Positions 18,951 through 28,303 of a DNA stretch of 64,000 nucleotides are shown piece by piece. The translations under genes and the position numbers were made by a program. Source of the stretch: Saprospiraceae bacterium (lineage in GTDB: Bacteria > Bacteroidota > Bacteroidia > Chitinophagales > Saprospiraceae); contig JAKVCV010000001.1 in the NCBI GenBank assembly GCA_022448945.1, positions 468,792 through 532,791 on the forward strand. Direction: 5' to 3'. Under the pieces are notes generated by a model. The model ran no database searches. It was not told the origin of the DNA and worked only from the letters and a program-made list of their open reading frames with translations. Position 1 is the stretch's first letter. The number at the start of each line of letters is the position of its first letter.

Positions 18951-21900
18951 TTATCGTATTATTAGTTTTCCCCTTTTCCAGATCTTCGAATTAGAAATAA
19001 TATACGGATATGTACCAGCAGCTAAAGAGGGTAGTTGTATAGCATCTTGTTTGTTTTTAAAGTCAAGAATATTTTTACCATTTAAGTCATATAATCTGAA
19101 GTTTATTGGGGTAGAAGATGAAAAATTGAGTATTCCTTCTGATTTATTTGGATTTGGGTAAGTATAGAGTATCAAATCATTTTCCGTAGATGAATTAGGA
19201 GTTATTGTTTGTTCCGAAATATTAATATTGTCTAAAAAAGTGTTATTGCCCCAACCAGAATGATTTCTGAAAATTATCATTATTTCATTGTTGCCTACAT
19301 AGCTGCTTAGATCAATACTATCAGTACGCCATTCCGTAGAATTTGGAATAAAAGGTTGATTGATGTCTGCAGAAGTTGCAAGATCACTACCTCCTTTAAA
19401 ATAGACTGAATTCGTAGTTTGGCCACAATCAGTTGATATCAAAACCTCTAATGAATCGGAATAATTTACAGCGTATCGTGCATAGGCTACATCAAAACTC
19501 AACCAGCTATCAGTAGGATTCTGGAATTCAAGACTTATTCGTAAATCATCTTCTTCTCCACCAGGATAATAGTCATAATTATTGAACCATGCTGCACTAG
19601 TGCTTAATCCATACCCTCCAGCATCAGTAGTTTTTTCCCAACAAAGCCCATTATCAGGATTTACTAATTCAAAGAGACTGGGAGGGAAATTCATTTCAAA
19701 TGGTTCTTCAATAAAAACTGGAGCGATATAATTATTCACATTAACGTTTATAGAGTCAATGGATTGGTTTCCACTACTGTCAGTTACTGTTAACTTCACA
19801 CTATATACACCAGGACCTGGATAGGTAACATCAGGATATAAAGTTGTATCTGTTGCTGGGGATCCACCGTTAAACTCCCACAGCCATGATGCCCCCAAGT
19901 GATTTACAATAGATTGGTCTACAAAGTGAAAAGTGTCAGCAGTGCAATGTTGAGTTATTGTTTTCTTGTCAACACCAATCTGAGCAATAGGAGCTGTGGG
20001 TTCTCTGAACATAGGACTTTCCCAAATGCCACGGCCATAGGATGCCAGTCTAATTTTTCCATCGCGATAGAAAGGTTTAGCAATATTTGTAGTAATTTCT
20101 ATAGGCAAACCACTAGAAAAAGAGGTCCAGTTAAAGAAACTGCTTGCACTATTTCTGTACCATACTCCATTGTTAGTGAAGGCATATAGGTCACCTCCTG
20201 TATTTGGTATGAATACCAATGAATTGATCTTTACATCATCTAGATCAGTAGTTGTAAGGTTAGTCCACGAATTTCCACCATTATTGGATTTATATACTTT
20301 ATTATTGTTGGCACCATTTCTAAAGGCAATCCAAATGTTATCTTCATTACTAGGATCTAATTGAATAAGTATTTTTCTTGAATTTCCACTTATACTAGGT
20401 AAGGTGATTTGTCCCCAGGTATTTCCACCATCAGAAGTTTTCCAAAGCTTACCAAGTGAAGGGTTAGATTGTTGTTGGCAGACATAAATAACATCGGGAT
20501 TACTTCTGGATATTTCTATATATGTAATTTTATCATCATCATTTGTTCCAAATTCTTTCCATTGTATAAAGCTGTTACAGCCATCAGTAGTTTTCCACAA
20601 ATCGTTTTGGTAACCGGTAATAGCAATGTTGTAGCACTCTGGATAAAATTCTAATTCCGTAGATTCTGCTAACCAATAACTTTCATTCGGGTTGATACCA
20701 AAACCAATGGATGGGACAGGGTCACCAATTGATAATGGAAGAATGCGCCCATTAATATCTGAAGAATAGACTTTTCGATTTTCTCCTGGATTAACATACC
20801 CACTTGCTGGTTCACCTCCACCAAGTTGAAGAAAATTCCCAGGACCATAATTTTCATGAAATGCTAAATTGCCATTATGATATAGACCACCAACCATTAC
20901 ATCTGTATTCCAGCCTTGGCCAAAACCCCAGTATTCGGATGCGTGAATACCATTCATCCTTACGTGAAAGTTGTTAGTAGCAAAAAAATCATTTGAATGG
21001 TAAATGCCACCATCGGTAGAAATTATAGTTGAATTTCCAACTGTTCTAAAGTCTTGCATATCTACATGAATGTTGTATGATCCGCCTATATAACCTGCAA
21101 GAGGTGTAAATGTAAGGCCTGCGTCATTGGATTGGTATAAGTTTAAGCCGCCAACAAGAATATGATCGGGATTGGTTTGAGAGGCTGCAAGTGCACAATT
21201 GTAAAATCCCTGATGGTATTGCCAATTTACTGTGCCAATAGCAAGGTTTGTATGTGTAGCAGTATATGGTCCTCCTGCTGGGCCATTCGGCAAAGTCCAG
21301 GATGTTCCACCATCATCACTTCTGTAGACACCAATGAACCCGGTATCTCCTGTTTTAGATTCACCTATAAGATAAGCATAAATTCTGTTTGGGTCAGCTG
21401 CTGTTACTGCCAACCGTGCACCACCATCATTTCTACCTGGATCTGTTGATGTATGCCAACCATTCGTTTGAAGTGTAAAAGTTATTCCTGCATCATGAGA
21501 TATAAAAAATTCACATAAATCCTGACTTGGATTATGTTTTACTAGATAAAGCGTATCACTATTTAATACATTTGCTTTAATGTCATAAGAACGATTTGTA
21601 GAAATTGTGGTCCAGTTATCACCACCGTCTTCAGATCGATATAGACCACTATTTCCTGCTACTAATACTGTATCTTTTGTTCCAGGTAGAACAAGGATTT
21701 CATTAGCATTAAGATTATTGTTGGCCAACACAATATTCCAGGTTGTGCCACCGTCTGTTGTTTTAAAGATAAAATCACCACTCCCTGCATAAACAGTATT
21801 TATGTCAGTAGGGTCAATTTCAATTGCAGTCACACCACCATCAAAAATTTGATTGAGAGAAATGTTTGTCCAAGAATTACCGCCGTCTACAGAGCTGTAA

Positions 21901-22382
21901 ATTTCTCCAGTTTCTGTCCCACAATACCATATTAATGGATTTATAAGCGATTGGTCTACACTATATACATTCGACTGTTGAGATACAGTATCACCATTTG
22001 TGTTCCTTGAAACAAAAGGTCCCATCACAGACCAGTTGCCACTCCGATAATGATTGTTTTGTACATTATTAATTCGATCTGTTTTTTCGCGCAAAGATAT
22101 CTTTAACTCGTAACCATCTACATCAATACGATCTCCAATTTGTCGTCGCCATTTTTTATAGTACTGTGTATGGTAATTTTTTTCAAAACTATTAGTTTTA
22201 TAAAAATCCCTATACAATATGTCTACCTGATTAATATTAGGGTTATTACCATACATCAATTGGGCCCATTGCGGTAATGTATTAATTTCTGTTTGACTTG
22301 GTTTATAACGATCTTGTGCATTTGAATAAAGAAAAAGTAAAACTAAGAAAACAGTAATGATATGTTTTTTGCTATAAGACAT
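18951..22382 (-). CDS. Large T9SS-sorted BNR/sortilin-like protein with PKD domain
   Basis: A 1143-residue secreted or surface protein. The signal peptide (to about residue 22, SNAQ) is followed by a WD/BNR beta-propeller region of about residues 110-790 with at least six S/T-x-D/N-GG-x-x-W Asp-box-type repeats (SVDGGNSW, TTDGGTTW, SEDGGDNW, SDDGGTSW, TSDGGNTW, SNNGGNSW), as in sortilin/VPS10-like proteins. A PKD domain follows near 800-890 (GASWLWEFNGGSP, YPGPGVYSVKLTVTD), then a jelly-roll-like segment (SWLSFDVAYARY) and a type A T9SS sorting domain (YTYPNPNKSEGIL). Carbohydrate or protein binding is likely; hydrolase residues are not evident. Distinct promoter not seen. Confidence 0.9.
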   Translation of the reverse strand: MSYSKKHIITVFLVLLFLYSNAQDRYKPSQTEINTLPQWAQLMYGNNPNINQVDILYRDFYKTNSFEKNYHTQYYKKWRRQIGDRIDVDGYELKISLREKTDRINNVQNNHYRSGNWSVMGPFVSRNTNGDTVSQQSNVYSVDQSLINPLIWYCGTETGEIYSSVDGGNSWTNISLNQIFDGGVTAIEIDPTDINTVYAGSGDFIFKTTDGGTTWNIVLANNNLNANEILVLPGTKDTVLVAGNSGLYRSEDGGDNWTTISTNRSYDIKANVLNSDTLYLVKHNPSQDLCEFFISHDAGITFTLQTNGWHTSTDPGRNDGGARLAVTAADPNRIYAYLIGESKTGDTGFIGVYRSDDGGTSWTLPNGPAGGPYTATHTNLAIGTVNWQYHQGFYNCALAASQTNPDHILVGGLNLYQSNDAGLTFTPLAGYIGGSYNIHVDMQDFRTVGNSTIISTDGGIYHSNDFFATNNFHVRMNGIHASEYWGFGQGWNTDVMVGGLYHNGNLAFHENYGPGNFLQLGGGEPASGYVNPGENRKVYSSDINGRILPLSIGDPVPSIGFGINPNESYWLAESTELEFYPECYNIAITGYQNDLWKTTDGCNSFIQWKEFGTNDDDKITYIEISRSNPDVIYVCQQQSNPSLGKLWKTSDGGNTWGQITLPSISGNSRKILIQLDPSNEDNIWIAFRNGANNNKVYKSNNGGNSWTNLTTTDLDDVKINSLVFIPNTGGDLYAFTNNGVWYRNSASSFFNWTSFSSGLPIEITTNIAKPFYRDGKIRLASYGRGIWESPMFREPTAPIAQIGVDKKTITQHCTADTFHFVDQSIVNHLGASWLWEFNGGSPATDTTLYPDVTYPGPGVYSVKLTVTDSSGNQSIDSINVNVNNYIAPVFIEEPFEMNFPPSLFELVNPDNGLCWEKTTDAGGYGLSTSAAWFNNYDYYPGGEEDDLRISLEFQNPTDSWLSFDVAYARYAVNYSDSLEVLISTDCGQTTNSVYFKGGSDLATSADINQPFIPNSTEWRTDSIDLSSYVGNNEIMIIFRNHSGWGNNTFLDNINISEQTITPNSSTENDLILYTYPNPNKSEGILNFSSSTPINFRLYDLNGKNILDFKNKQDAIQLPSLAAGTYPYIISNSKIWKRGKLIIR

Positions 22383-22696
22383 AGTATAATTATTTAGAAA
22401 ACATTTCTTGATTACAATATCAATGTGATTACAATTTAATACTTTTTTATAAAATCTATTTATAAGTTTTATTTTTTAAGGATTAATGACTTAAATAAAA
22501 AGAACTATATCTATTCCTAATAGCTGAATATCTTTTTAGATTTGCAAATAAAAATTTTATAGTATATAGGTAACAATATTAATAATCAATTCATTATTGT
22601 TTATTAATTTTAATATTTGATAATTTGTGTTTTATACTTATTTTAAATAAATTAATTCATAGCTTTTTTTAAATAAATAAACAATTAAAATATAAA
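22383..22696. other. AT-rich divergent intergenic region
   Basis: This 314 bp spacer separates the divergent BNR protein and coiled-coil genes. It is strongly AT-rich. A single -7-type element TAGATTTG occurs at 22537-22544 on the plus strand without a good -33 partner. No open frame, hairpin terminator or repeat was seen. Confidence 0.6.
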
Positions 22697-24163
22697 ATGG
22701 ACGAATTAAGAAAATTACAGACTTCATTAAAAAAGTGGAAGCGACAAATAGAGGGATATAAATTGTATGCTGAAATTGATGGGTATATCGATGATCAGGA
22801 AAGAAGTGAAATTTATAGGATGGAACAAATGATAAAAGCAATTGAAAATCGTATAGAGGAGTTAGGCTCTGAAATTGCTGAAAAGTTTATTAAAGCTATT
22901 GGTAAAAGTGTTGCAAGTAATTTCAAAGAACATGAAATCAAAAAAATAGAATTAAAAAACGAAGAGAATGAGAAAAAAAGACAACATGAAATCAAAAAAA
23001 TAGAATTAAAAAACGAAGAGAATGAGAAAAAAAGACAACATGAAATACGAAAGGAAAAATGGGATGCATTAAAAAAAGGACTTGAACATGTTGATCTATG
23101 GAAGAGAATACTTGGTCTTGGAGATGATATAAAAGATGAAATTATTGATATAATTACTAAGAAATCAGTTGACAAAGCTGTCGAATGGATAAAAAATCAT
23201 TTCACGAAAGAGGATAAGAAAAAAGAAGAAAAACAAATTGCTAAAAAAATTACAATGGATAGGGTTGCTAAAAACTATACTATTCTGGGACGCAAAATTG
23301 ATTTGTTTTTTGCAAAAGACTTCAAACCAATTGAATCAATAATAAATGACCACTTTGATACAGTTGCAGATTGTTATGGTTACGCTTTGAACAAATTTGA
23401 TACTGTTATACAATTACAAAAAGATCACTTTAACCAGATAAGTTATCAAAACAAATCACAAAATCAATCAATAGAAAAGAAAACGGATGCTATCATACAA
23501 CTCATTAGAAAAATTAATCCACTATTACCTATTACATCTCAATATAAAACTGCTGAAAGACTTTATAAACATGTTTTCACTAAAGATAAATCTAATATAC
23601 TCGCTAAAGCAAAGTCCAGTAGAACTTCGATGATATTTAATAATAGTCAGGAATCCAAAGCATCATTTATTCAAACACATTTGAAACAGTTTGAAAACGA
23701 ATTAAAACCAATTTCAGATATTATATTTGCTTTAAAGCAAATGACATTAAATGCAGAGGAACAAATTACTAAAATTGATCAAAAGGGAAAAGGAAGAAAA
23801 GAAGGTTCAAAATTGGCCAAAGAATATTATAGTAAATATTTGGAATTTAGTAAATATGTCAACCAAGTATTGAAAGAAGTCAGTTCTTTTATAAAGGATA
23901 TTAAACCACCTGCAATTAATATAAAAGAATTACAAAGAAGTTTTGAACTATATATGTGGGCTAAATGGCTGCCACAACTTAAAAAGATTAAAGATATTGA
24001 GTATAAAAATCCAATTAGTGAAATACTGATTAATCGGTTAAATGAACTTCTAAATCAAGTTGGTGTAGTTATTCCAAATCCAAAATATAACTCTGGTTAT
24101 ACACGAACAATTGATAAGATGATTTCATGGTCTAAAAGTTATGAGCCAGAAGTTTTCTTTTAA
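22697..24163 (+). CDS. Coiled-coil protein of unknown function
   Basis: Unrecognised soluble protein of 488 residues, rich in Lys, Glu and Ile, with no signal peptide or membrane helix. The N-terminal 60 residues form a helical hairpin with a DGYIDDQER turn. Residues 79-114 are two exact copies of an 18-residue unit (HEIKKIELKNEENEKKRQ) that continue a long coiled coil. The rest is helical, with an internal SVDKAVEWIKNHFTKEDKKKEEKQ segment and a C-terminal YMWAKWLPQLKKIKDIEYKN block. Similar long coiled-coil proteins accompany polymorphic-toxin or contractile-injection clusters, but no such genes are adjacent. Function cannot be assigned. Confidence 0.75.
   Translation: MDELRKLQTSLKKWKRQIEGYKLYAEIDGYIDDQERSEIYRMEQMIKAIENRIEELGSEIAEKFIKAIGKSVASNFKEHEIKKIELKNEENEKKRQHEIKKIELKNEENEKKRQHEIRKEKWDALKKGLEHVDLWKRILGLGDDIKDEIIDIITKKSVDKAVEWIKNHFTKEDKKKEEKQIAKKITMDRVAKNYTILGRKIDLFFAKDFKPIESIINDHFDTVADCYGYALNKFDTVIQLQKDHFNQISYQNKSQNQSIEKKTDAIIQLIRKINPLLPITSQYKTAERLYKHVFTKDKSNILAKAKSSRTSMIFNNSQESKASFIQTHLKQFENELKPISDIIFALKQMTLNAEEQITKIDQKGKGRKEGSKLAKEYYSKYLEFSKYVNQVLKEVSSFIKDIKPPAINIKELQRSFELYMWAKWLPQLKKIKDIEYKNPISEILINRLNELLNQVGVVIPNPKYNSGYTRTIDKMISWSKSYEPEVFF
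22931..23038 (+). repeat. Two exact 54 bp tandem copies in the coiled-coil gene
   Basis: Bases 22931-22984 and 22985-23038 are identical and in frame, each encoding 18 residues; a third copy begins (catgaaat) at 23039 and then diverges. Exact identity suggests a recent duplication or slippage event. Confidence 0.95.
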
Positions 24164-24248
24164 TAAATTATGTGCTTTTTCTTAAAATAGATAATTTCAT
24201 AATTGAATCACCTTAGGGCTTCTTTTAAATATTTATTAATCAATATGT

Positions 24249-24578
24249 ATGACAGATATAGATGAAATAATAAATAAACTAGTTGATTTTCGTAATCAGA
24301 GGGACTGGAAACAATTTCACAACCCTAAAGATCTTGCAGCAGCATTAAGTATTGAGGCTTCAGAATTATTGGAATGTTTTTTATGGAAAAGTTCAGAAGA
24401 AGCTACTAAAGAGAGGGTTAGAGAAGAATTAGCTGATGTGTTTTCATACGCTTTTCTTATAGCAGAGCATTATGATTTTGATGTAAAAGATATTATTATG
24501 GATAAGATTATAAAAAACGATCAAAAATATCCTGTTGAAAAAGCTAAAGGGAAAGGAGATAAGTATTCGGAGTTGTGA
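24249..24578 (+). CDS. MazG-type nucleotide pyrophosphohydrolase (RS21-C6-like)
   Basis: Hydrolyses nucleoside triphosphates to monophosphates plus pyrophosphate, clearing non-canonical or excess dNTPs such as dCTP. The metal-binding carboxylates are present: SIEASELLECFLW (ExxE, near residue 36) and REELADVFSYAF (ExxD, near residue 60). KWKQFHNPKDLA-like (DWKQFHNPKDLAAALS) is the usual N-terminal block. The length of 109 residues fits the compact single-domain branch. It starts 85 bp after the coiled-coil gene on the same strand, but a shared function is not evident. Confidence 0.88.
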   Translation: MTDIDEIINKLVDFRNQRDWKQFHNPKDLAAALSIEASELLECFLWKSSEEATKERVREELADVFSYAFLIAEHYDFDVKDIIMDKIIKNDQKYPVEKAKGKGDKYSEL

Positions 24579-24766
24579 TAGACTATATAGTTTAAGTTGT
24601 GTTTTTATCCTAAATAAAGTCTATATACGCTCATATACTACATTTATCAACTTTTCTGAATGACTATTCGTTGTTTTAATCATAAGCTATTCACATAGAT
24701 CATTATATCGATATATTACCTTTCCATAATTTATACCAATTATATAGAATAATCATTTTTTTTTAT

Positions 24767-25180
24767 TCAAGACCCTTTCATCGCCAAGACCCCTCCGAAC
24801 CAAGCCATAGGTAGATAGGCAAAAATGAGGTCAATGCAACTGAACCATATAGGGGCGGGTAACATAGTAACCATACTTATCCCTCCTAAAAGGAATAATA
24901 TACCAATAGTAAGTGCTATTATCATTTTAATAGATGAAGCTAATTTAGCAGCAATATATGCTCCTGCTAATGTTCCTAAGGCATGTGCTAAAAATGGAAA
25001 AAGAAAGTGTATGGGACTATATAAATGCATGGTAGCTTTCAAACTTTCCATATTTGTTGGATCAACACCTTCAGGAGGAGGGATGATGGAACCGCTTATC
25101 TGAATAATACCCATATTAACAATACTTCCCAAAACGAAACCTGCAATGACGATTAAAATATTTCTTATTATTGGATTCAT
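24767..25180 (-). CDS. Four-helix membrane protein, conserved hypothetical
   Basis: A 137-residue integral membrane protein with hydrophobic stretches at about residues 7-29, 55-80, 84-106 and 112-133. A polar loop between helices 1 and 2 carries GSIIPPPEGVDPTNMESLKA, and helix 2 is preceded by HFLFPFLAHALGTLAGAY. This loop-plus-helix pattern recurs in small membrane proteins of Bacteroidota known to me, but none has a defined role. It is isolated, with convergent and divergent neighbours on both sides. Confidence 0.75.
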   Translation of the reverse strand: MNPIIRNILIVIAGFVLGSIVNMGIIQISGSIIPPPEGVDPTNMESLKATMHLYSPIHFLFPFLAHALGTLAGAYIAAKLASSIKMIIALTIGILFLLGGISMVTMLPAPIWFSCIDLIFAYLPMAWFGGVLAMKGS

Positions 25181-25477
25181 ACTTTTATGTTTTAAGATGT
25201 AAAGTAATGGTAAGGTAACAGTGCGATTGAACCTAAATCTATAAAGAAAAAATTAATTTGCTAAATTTTCAATATGTAAATTCTACTATAAGGAATTTCT
25301 TCTATTAGAATTCTAAGTAAGAAGTTAATGTATTACAAATAGGTATTTATTATTCAATTTTTCTTGATCTTAATCAGTTTGGCTTGTGTCTAATTCAGTA
25401 GAAACAGAATGGTAATATTTTTTGATAACTAAAAAAATAATCTAATATTTGTATTGAACCATCAAAAAAAATAATAA

Positions 25478-26320
25478 ATGAAAACACTACAGCAACTTAT
25501 CCCTTTTTTATTGATCTCTTTTCTTATTTATTCATGTGGGGAGGGGTATAATGAACAAACTACAAATGAAGAAACGGATTCAATTTCTGTTCAAATGCCT
25601 GATATGGCCGAGTTTGAATTTTATAAGATTATTGTAAATATGCCTACGCCATTAGATGAGTTGGGGCATATGAGTAATGATGATGTCCCCTATAATGCTA
25701 ATTTGTTAGCCCCCTTGGATAAGGCTGAAACACATACAGCAGATCATGCTATTGCTTTAAATTGTGGAATTTATATTGTTGATATGACTTATCAGGCAGT
25801 ATATCACGATAAGACAAAAATTTTACAATATTGTCAAACTGCACATGACTTGGCAAATAAAATTGGAGTTGCTCAGGTTTTCGATGATTTAATTACAGAC
25901 AATGTTAAACAAAAGTTAGATGATAAGGATTCTTTACAGATAGTTATTGAGAAGGGACTAGAAGCATTGGAAGATTATTTAGTTGATAATTCAAAATTAC
26001 CAACAGCTACTCAATTACTTGTTGGTAGTTGGGTTGAAATGCAATATATTTTAACTCAATCAATTATGGATCAGGCTGCAGAGGATATAGCAAATGATTT
26101 GAAGGAGCATATTTTTTCTCAGAGAGAGCACCTAGACAATTTATTGATCTTGTTGCATGAAGTCAAGGATGAAGCTGGTTTACATGCTGAACTCGATAAA
26201 TTGAATCAATTGGAGGCATCTTTTACAAAAATTCATCAGACAGATGATGTTAGCCATGAGATTCTTGTAGAAGTTGCAGCTGAGATTAAAGAAATCCGTA
26301 TGGACCTTTTGGCGATGTAA
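25478..26320 (+). CDS. Lipoprotein, conserved helical domain
   Basis: Unrecognised 280-residue lipoprotein (lipobox LIYSC, Cys20). After a short Glu/Thr-rich linker, the mature protein is almost all helix: MAEFEFYKIIVNMPTPLDELG, TADHAIALNCGIYIVDMTYQ and TQLLVGSWVEMQYILTQS are distinctive. Two equivalent helical halves separated by a hinge near residue 150 look like an all-alpha periplasmic fold. A clear bidirectional terminator follows its stop. Similar lipoproteins occur in other Bacteroidota as far as I recall; no function is known. Confidence 0.78.
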   Translation: MKTLQQLIPFLLISFLIYSCGEGYNEQTTNEETDSISVQMPDMAEFEFYKIIVNMPTPLDELGHMSNDDVPYNANLLAPLDKAETHTADHAIALNCGIYIVDMTYQAVYHDKTKILQYCQTAHDLANKIGVAQVFDDLITDNVKQKLDDKDSLQIVIEKGLEALEDYLVDNSKLPTATQLLVGSWVEMQYILTQSIMDQAAEDIANDLKEHIFSQREHLDNLLILLHEVKDEAGLHAELDKLNQLEASFTKIHQTDDVSHEILVEVAAEIKEIRMDLLAM

Positions 26321-26340
26321 AATTAATCGTAGTTTAAAAA

Positions 26341-26378
26341 AAAGTCGGGCTCAAAGCTATTTGAGCCCGACTTTTTTT
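26341..26378. terminator. Bidirectional rho-independent terminator
   Basis: A perfect 15 bp stem (26341-26355 with 26360-26374) closes a GCTA loop. A T run follows on the plus strand and an A run precedes it, so it can end both the lipoprotein gene on the left and the DUF1028 gene on the right. Confidence 0.93.
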
Positions 26379-26420
26379 GAGTAGACTTTTCAATTATTTA
26401 AATGTAATAATTCGTCCATT

Positions 26421-27164
26421 TTAATCACATTTATGAATTAAATTAAACTTTTTTTGAAGTTGATCTATTGGTTCAATGTTTGTAGATTCTGATGTTTTTA
26501 TAGTTTCACGAATTGATGGTTTTCCTTGTATATCATTCGGGGCCGCTATTTTTATAAATGCTAATAGTGAAGATCTTTTTTTATCTAAACATCTTCTATC
26601 AGCCCCTATTTTATTTGCGCCCTGTAAAGATGCCATAAGTTTACAGGCTAAATCACCTTCTGTATTCAGAAAATAATATTCCATAGAATCTAGAATTGAT
26701 TTGTTCAGTAGTGTATTTCCTTGAATGCAATAATTAGGTCCTATTATATGATTATAATAGCCAAATATCGAGTCACCTGAATAACCTGCAGTTTCAATAA
26801 TATTATTAATGTTACTTACTATTCCGTATTGTCTGTATTCAGGTGTTTGATCAATATCATTAACAGTTAGCCATTTTATTATTTCATAAGGGTTGTCCTT
26901 TTTAATCATTCTTTTATGTGCTAGTAACTGATTTGAACGATTATAAGATGCTTGACAGTTAATGGCACCAAGCCCTGGGAATAATTCACTAATAATATCT
27001 GCAGTATATTCTCTTTTTGTTAAATCAAGACAGGATGCACCAGCACTTCCAACTTCGCCAGTTATAGAATCAATAGCTACAATGGAAAAAGTATGTTGTG
27101 CTTCAATTTTTTTTGAGTAATAAATAAGGATAAAAATTAGAAATAATAAATTATTGGTTTTCAT
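26421..27164 (-). CDS. DUF1028 family protein, Ntn-hydrolase-like
   Basis: The N-terminal block HTFSIVAIDSITGEVGSAGAS is the DUF1028 signature, here after a signal peptide (residues 1-22) that makes the protein exported. The family folds like N-terminal nucleophile hydrolases, and its enzymatic role is not established. Further family blocks are ELFPGLGAINCQASYN, and NYCIQGNTLLN near residue 145, with MASLQGANKIGADRRC near the end of the domain. Length is 247 residues. It shares the terminator at 26341-26378 with the convergent lipoprotein gene. Confidence 0.87.
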   Translation of the reverse strand: MKTNNLLFLIFILIYYSKKIEAQHTFSIVAIDSITGEVGSAGASCLDLTKREYTADIISELFPGLGAINCQASYNRSNQLLAHKRMIKKDNPYEIIKWLTVNDIDQTPEYRQYGIVSNINNIIETAGYSGDSIFGYYNHIIGPNYCIQGNTLLNKSILDSMEYYFLNTEGDLACKLMASLQGANKIGADRRCLDKKRSSLLAFIKIAAPNDIQGKPSIRETIKTSESTNIEPIDQLQKKFNLIHKCD

Positions 27165-27254
27165 ACTATAGTCTTTGGGTTTTTATAAATATTTATGTAT
27201 TATAGGGTTAAATTAATTATTTATTTTTTTAATGCTAAGTAACAATTAAGAAAT

Positions 27255-27638
27255 ATGAACTCTAAAATTTTAATGACAGTAGTAGCTGTAATAAATATAG
27301 TACAAGGAATTGGTTTTTATGTTGGAGCTGAACAGGTTACACAGTCTGGTTTCCCTGAACTTACTGGTAATGCTTTACTAGTTGGGAAAGTGATGCATGA
27401 AGCATTAGCATTCTCAATGTTTGCAGTAGGCATTTTAATTTTCTTTTTAAGAAACAATACTGGTGTAGCAGCAAAAAACAGTTTAATGGGTATAGCTTTT
27501 GCCAACTTAGTTTTTATGTTGGGTGGACTTTCACATTTTTTCACTTCTCCTGCTAAACCTCCGATTCCTGTTTTAATAATTATGCTTTTAATATCACTTG
27601 TTTGCTTCTATTCAGCTAGTAAAATTGAAACAGATTAA
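27255..27638 (+). CDS. Small four-helix membrane protein
   Basis: A 127-residue protein with hydrophobic segments at about residues 5-24, 45-65, 76-95 and 104-122. Short loops and a HEALAFSMFAVGI motif in the second helix suggest a compact bundle. It resembles DUF4345-type small membrane proteins in size and topology but the resemblance is weak. No gene partner is evident: the upstream neighbour is divergent and the next gene starts 157 bp later with its own promoter. Confidence 0.7.
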   Translation: MNSKILMTVVAVINIVQGIGFYVGAEQVTQSGFPELTGNALLVGKVMHEALAFSMFAVGILIFFLRNNTGVAAKNSLMGIAFANLVFMLGGLSHFFTSPAKPPIPVLIIMLLISLVCFYSASKIETD

Positions 27639-27669
27639 AAAAGTGACATTTTATACTTTTTAGTGCATT

Positions 27670-27699
27670 TTTGTTTATCTATAAAATTGCTTATCTTTA
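27670..27699 (+). promoter_or_regulatory. Putative Bacteroidota promoter
   Basis: TTTG at 27670-27673, an 18 bp spacer and TATCTTTA at 27692-27699 (seven of eight consensus positions) lie 96 bp before the next start codon on the plus strand. Confidence 0.45.
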
Positions 27700-27795
27700 A
27701 TATACTAGATGAGTTTGTCGACTCTATAGTTTAATTGTTATTAACAGATTTTTTTTAAACGCTATCATTTTATAAAATAAAATACTCTATCACTT

Positions 27796-28251
27796 ATGAA
27801 AAAGATTACAATTGTGTTATTCGTTCTATTGTTTTTTATGAACAATATTTCATTAAAGGCCCAGGAAGACAAATATAAAGTTATTCAGGGTATTGGCTAT
27901 CTACATACGCAGGTTACAATGTTGATTGTTCATTGGAAAAAACATCCGCTTAATCACAAAGCTCTTGATGCTCATGAAGCAAAACTTCAGGAACACATTA
28001 TCTCAGAGTTGGAACATGATGAGGAATGGATTGAATATATGATGGTAGAAGCAAATTTGAGTCAATTCTCAGAAAATTTTGACAAAAAAACAAAGTTTAT
28101 AATAAAGAAAAATCTTAAATTCTACCATACTGTTATTTCGAGTTTAAATAATCCTAAAGAATTTAGTGAGAATTTGCCGGATTGGTTGACACAATTAAAA
28201 GATTCAGAGATTAATTTATATAACTATATTTATCCTGCTTTATGTAAATAA
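27796..28251 (+). CDS. Small exported helical protein
   Basis: Unrecognised 151-residue protein. The Sec signal ends near residue 22 (LKAQ), and the mature part is helical with charged heptads (LDAHEAKLQEHIISELEHDEE) and a C-terminal LPDWLTQLKDSEINLYNYI segment. Several His and Glu residues in the helices could bind metal, which is speculative. It is followed after 52 bp by a membrane-anchored gene on the same strand and may be cotranscribed with it. Confidence 0.7.
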   Translation: MKKITIVLFVLLFFMNNISLKAQEDKYKVIQGIGYLHTQVTMLIVHWKKHPLNHKALDAHEAKLQEHIISELEHDEEWIEYMMVEANLSQFSENFDKKTKFIIKKNLKFYHTVISSLNNPKEFSENLPDWLTQLKDSEINLYNYIYPALCK

Positions 28252-28303
28252 TGAATTCTTATGTTAATAGATGCATTTTAGCAATTAGCATAATCATGTT
28301 CTT

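Noticed and set aside
22697-24578. Coiled-coil protein plus MazG-like protein as a toxin-antitoxin pair
   Set aside because: The MazG-like enzyme is a housekeeping pyrophosphohydrolase, not MazE/MazF, and the 85 bp gap with no shared signal gives no support.
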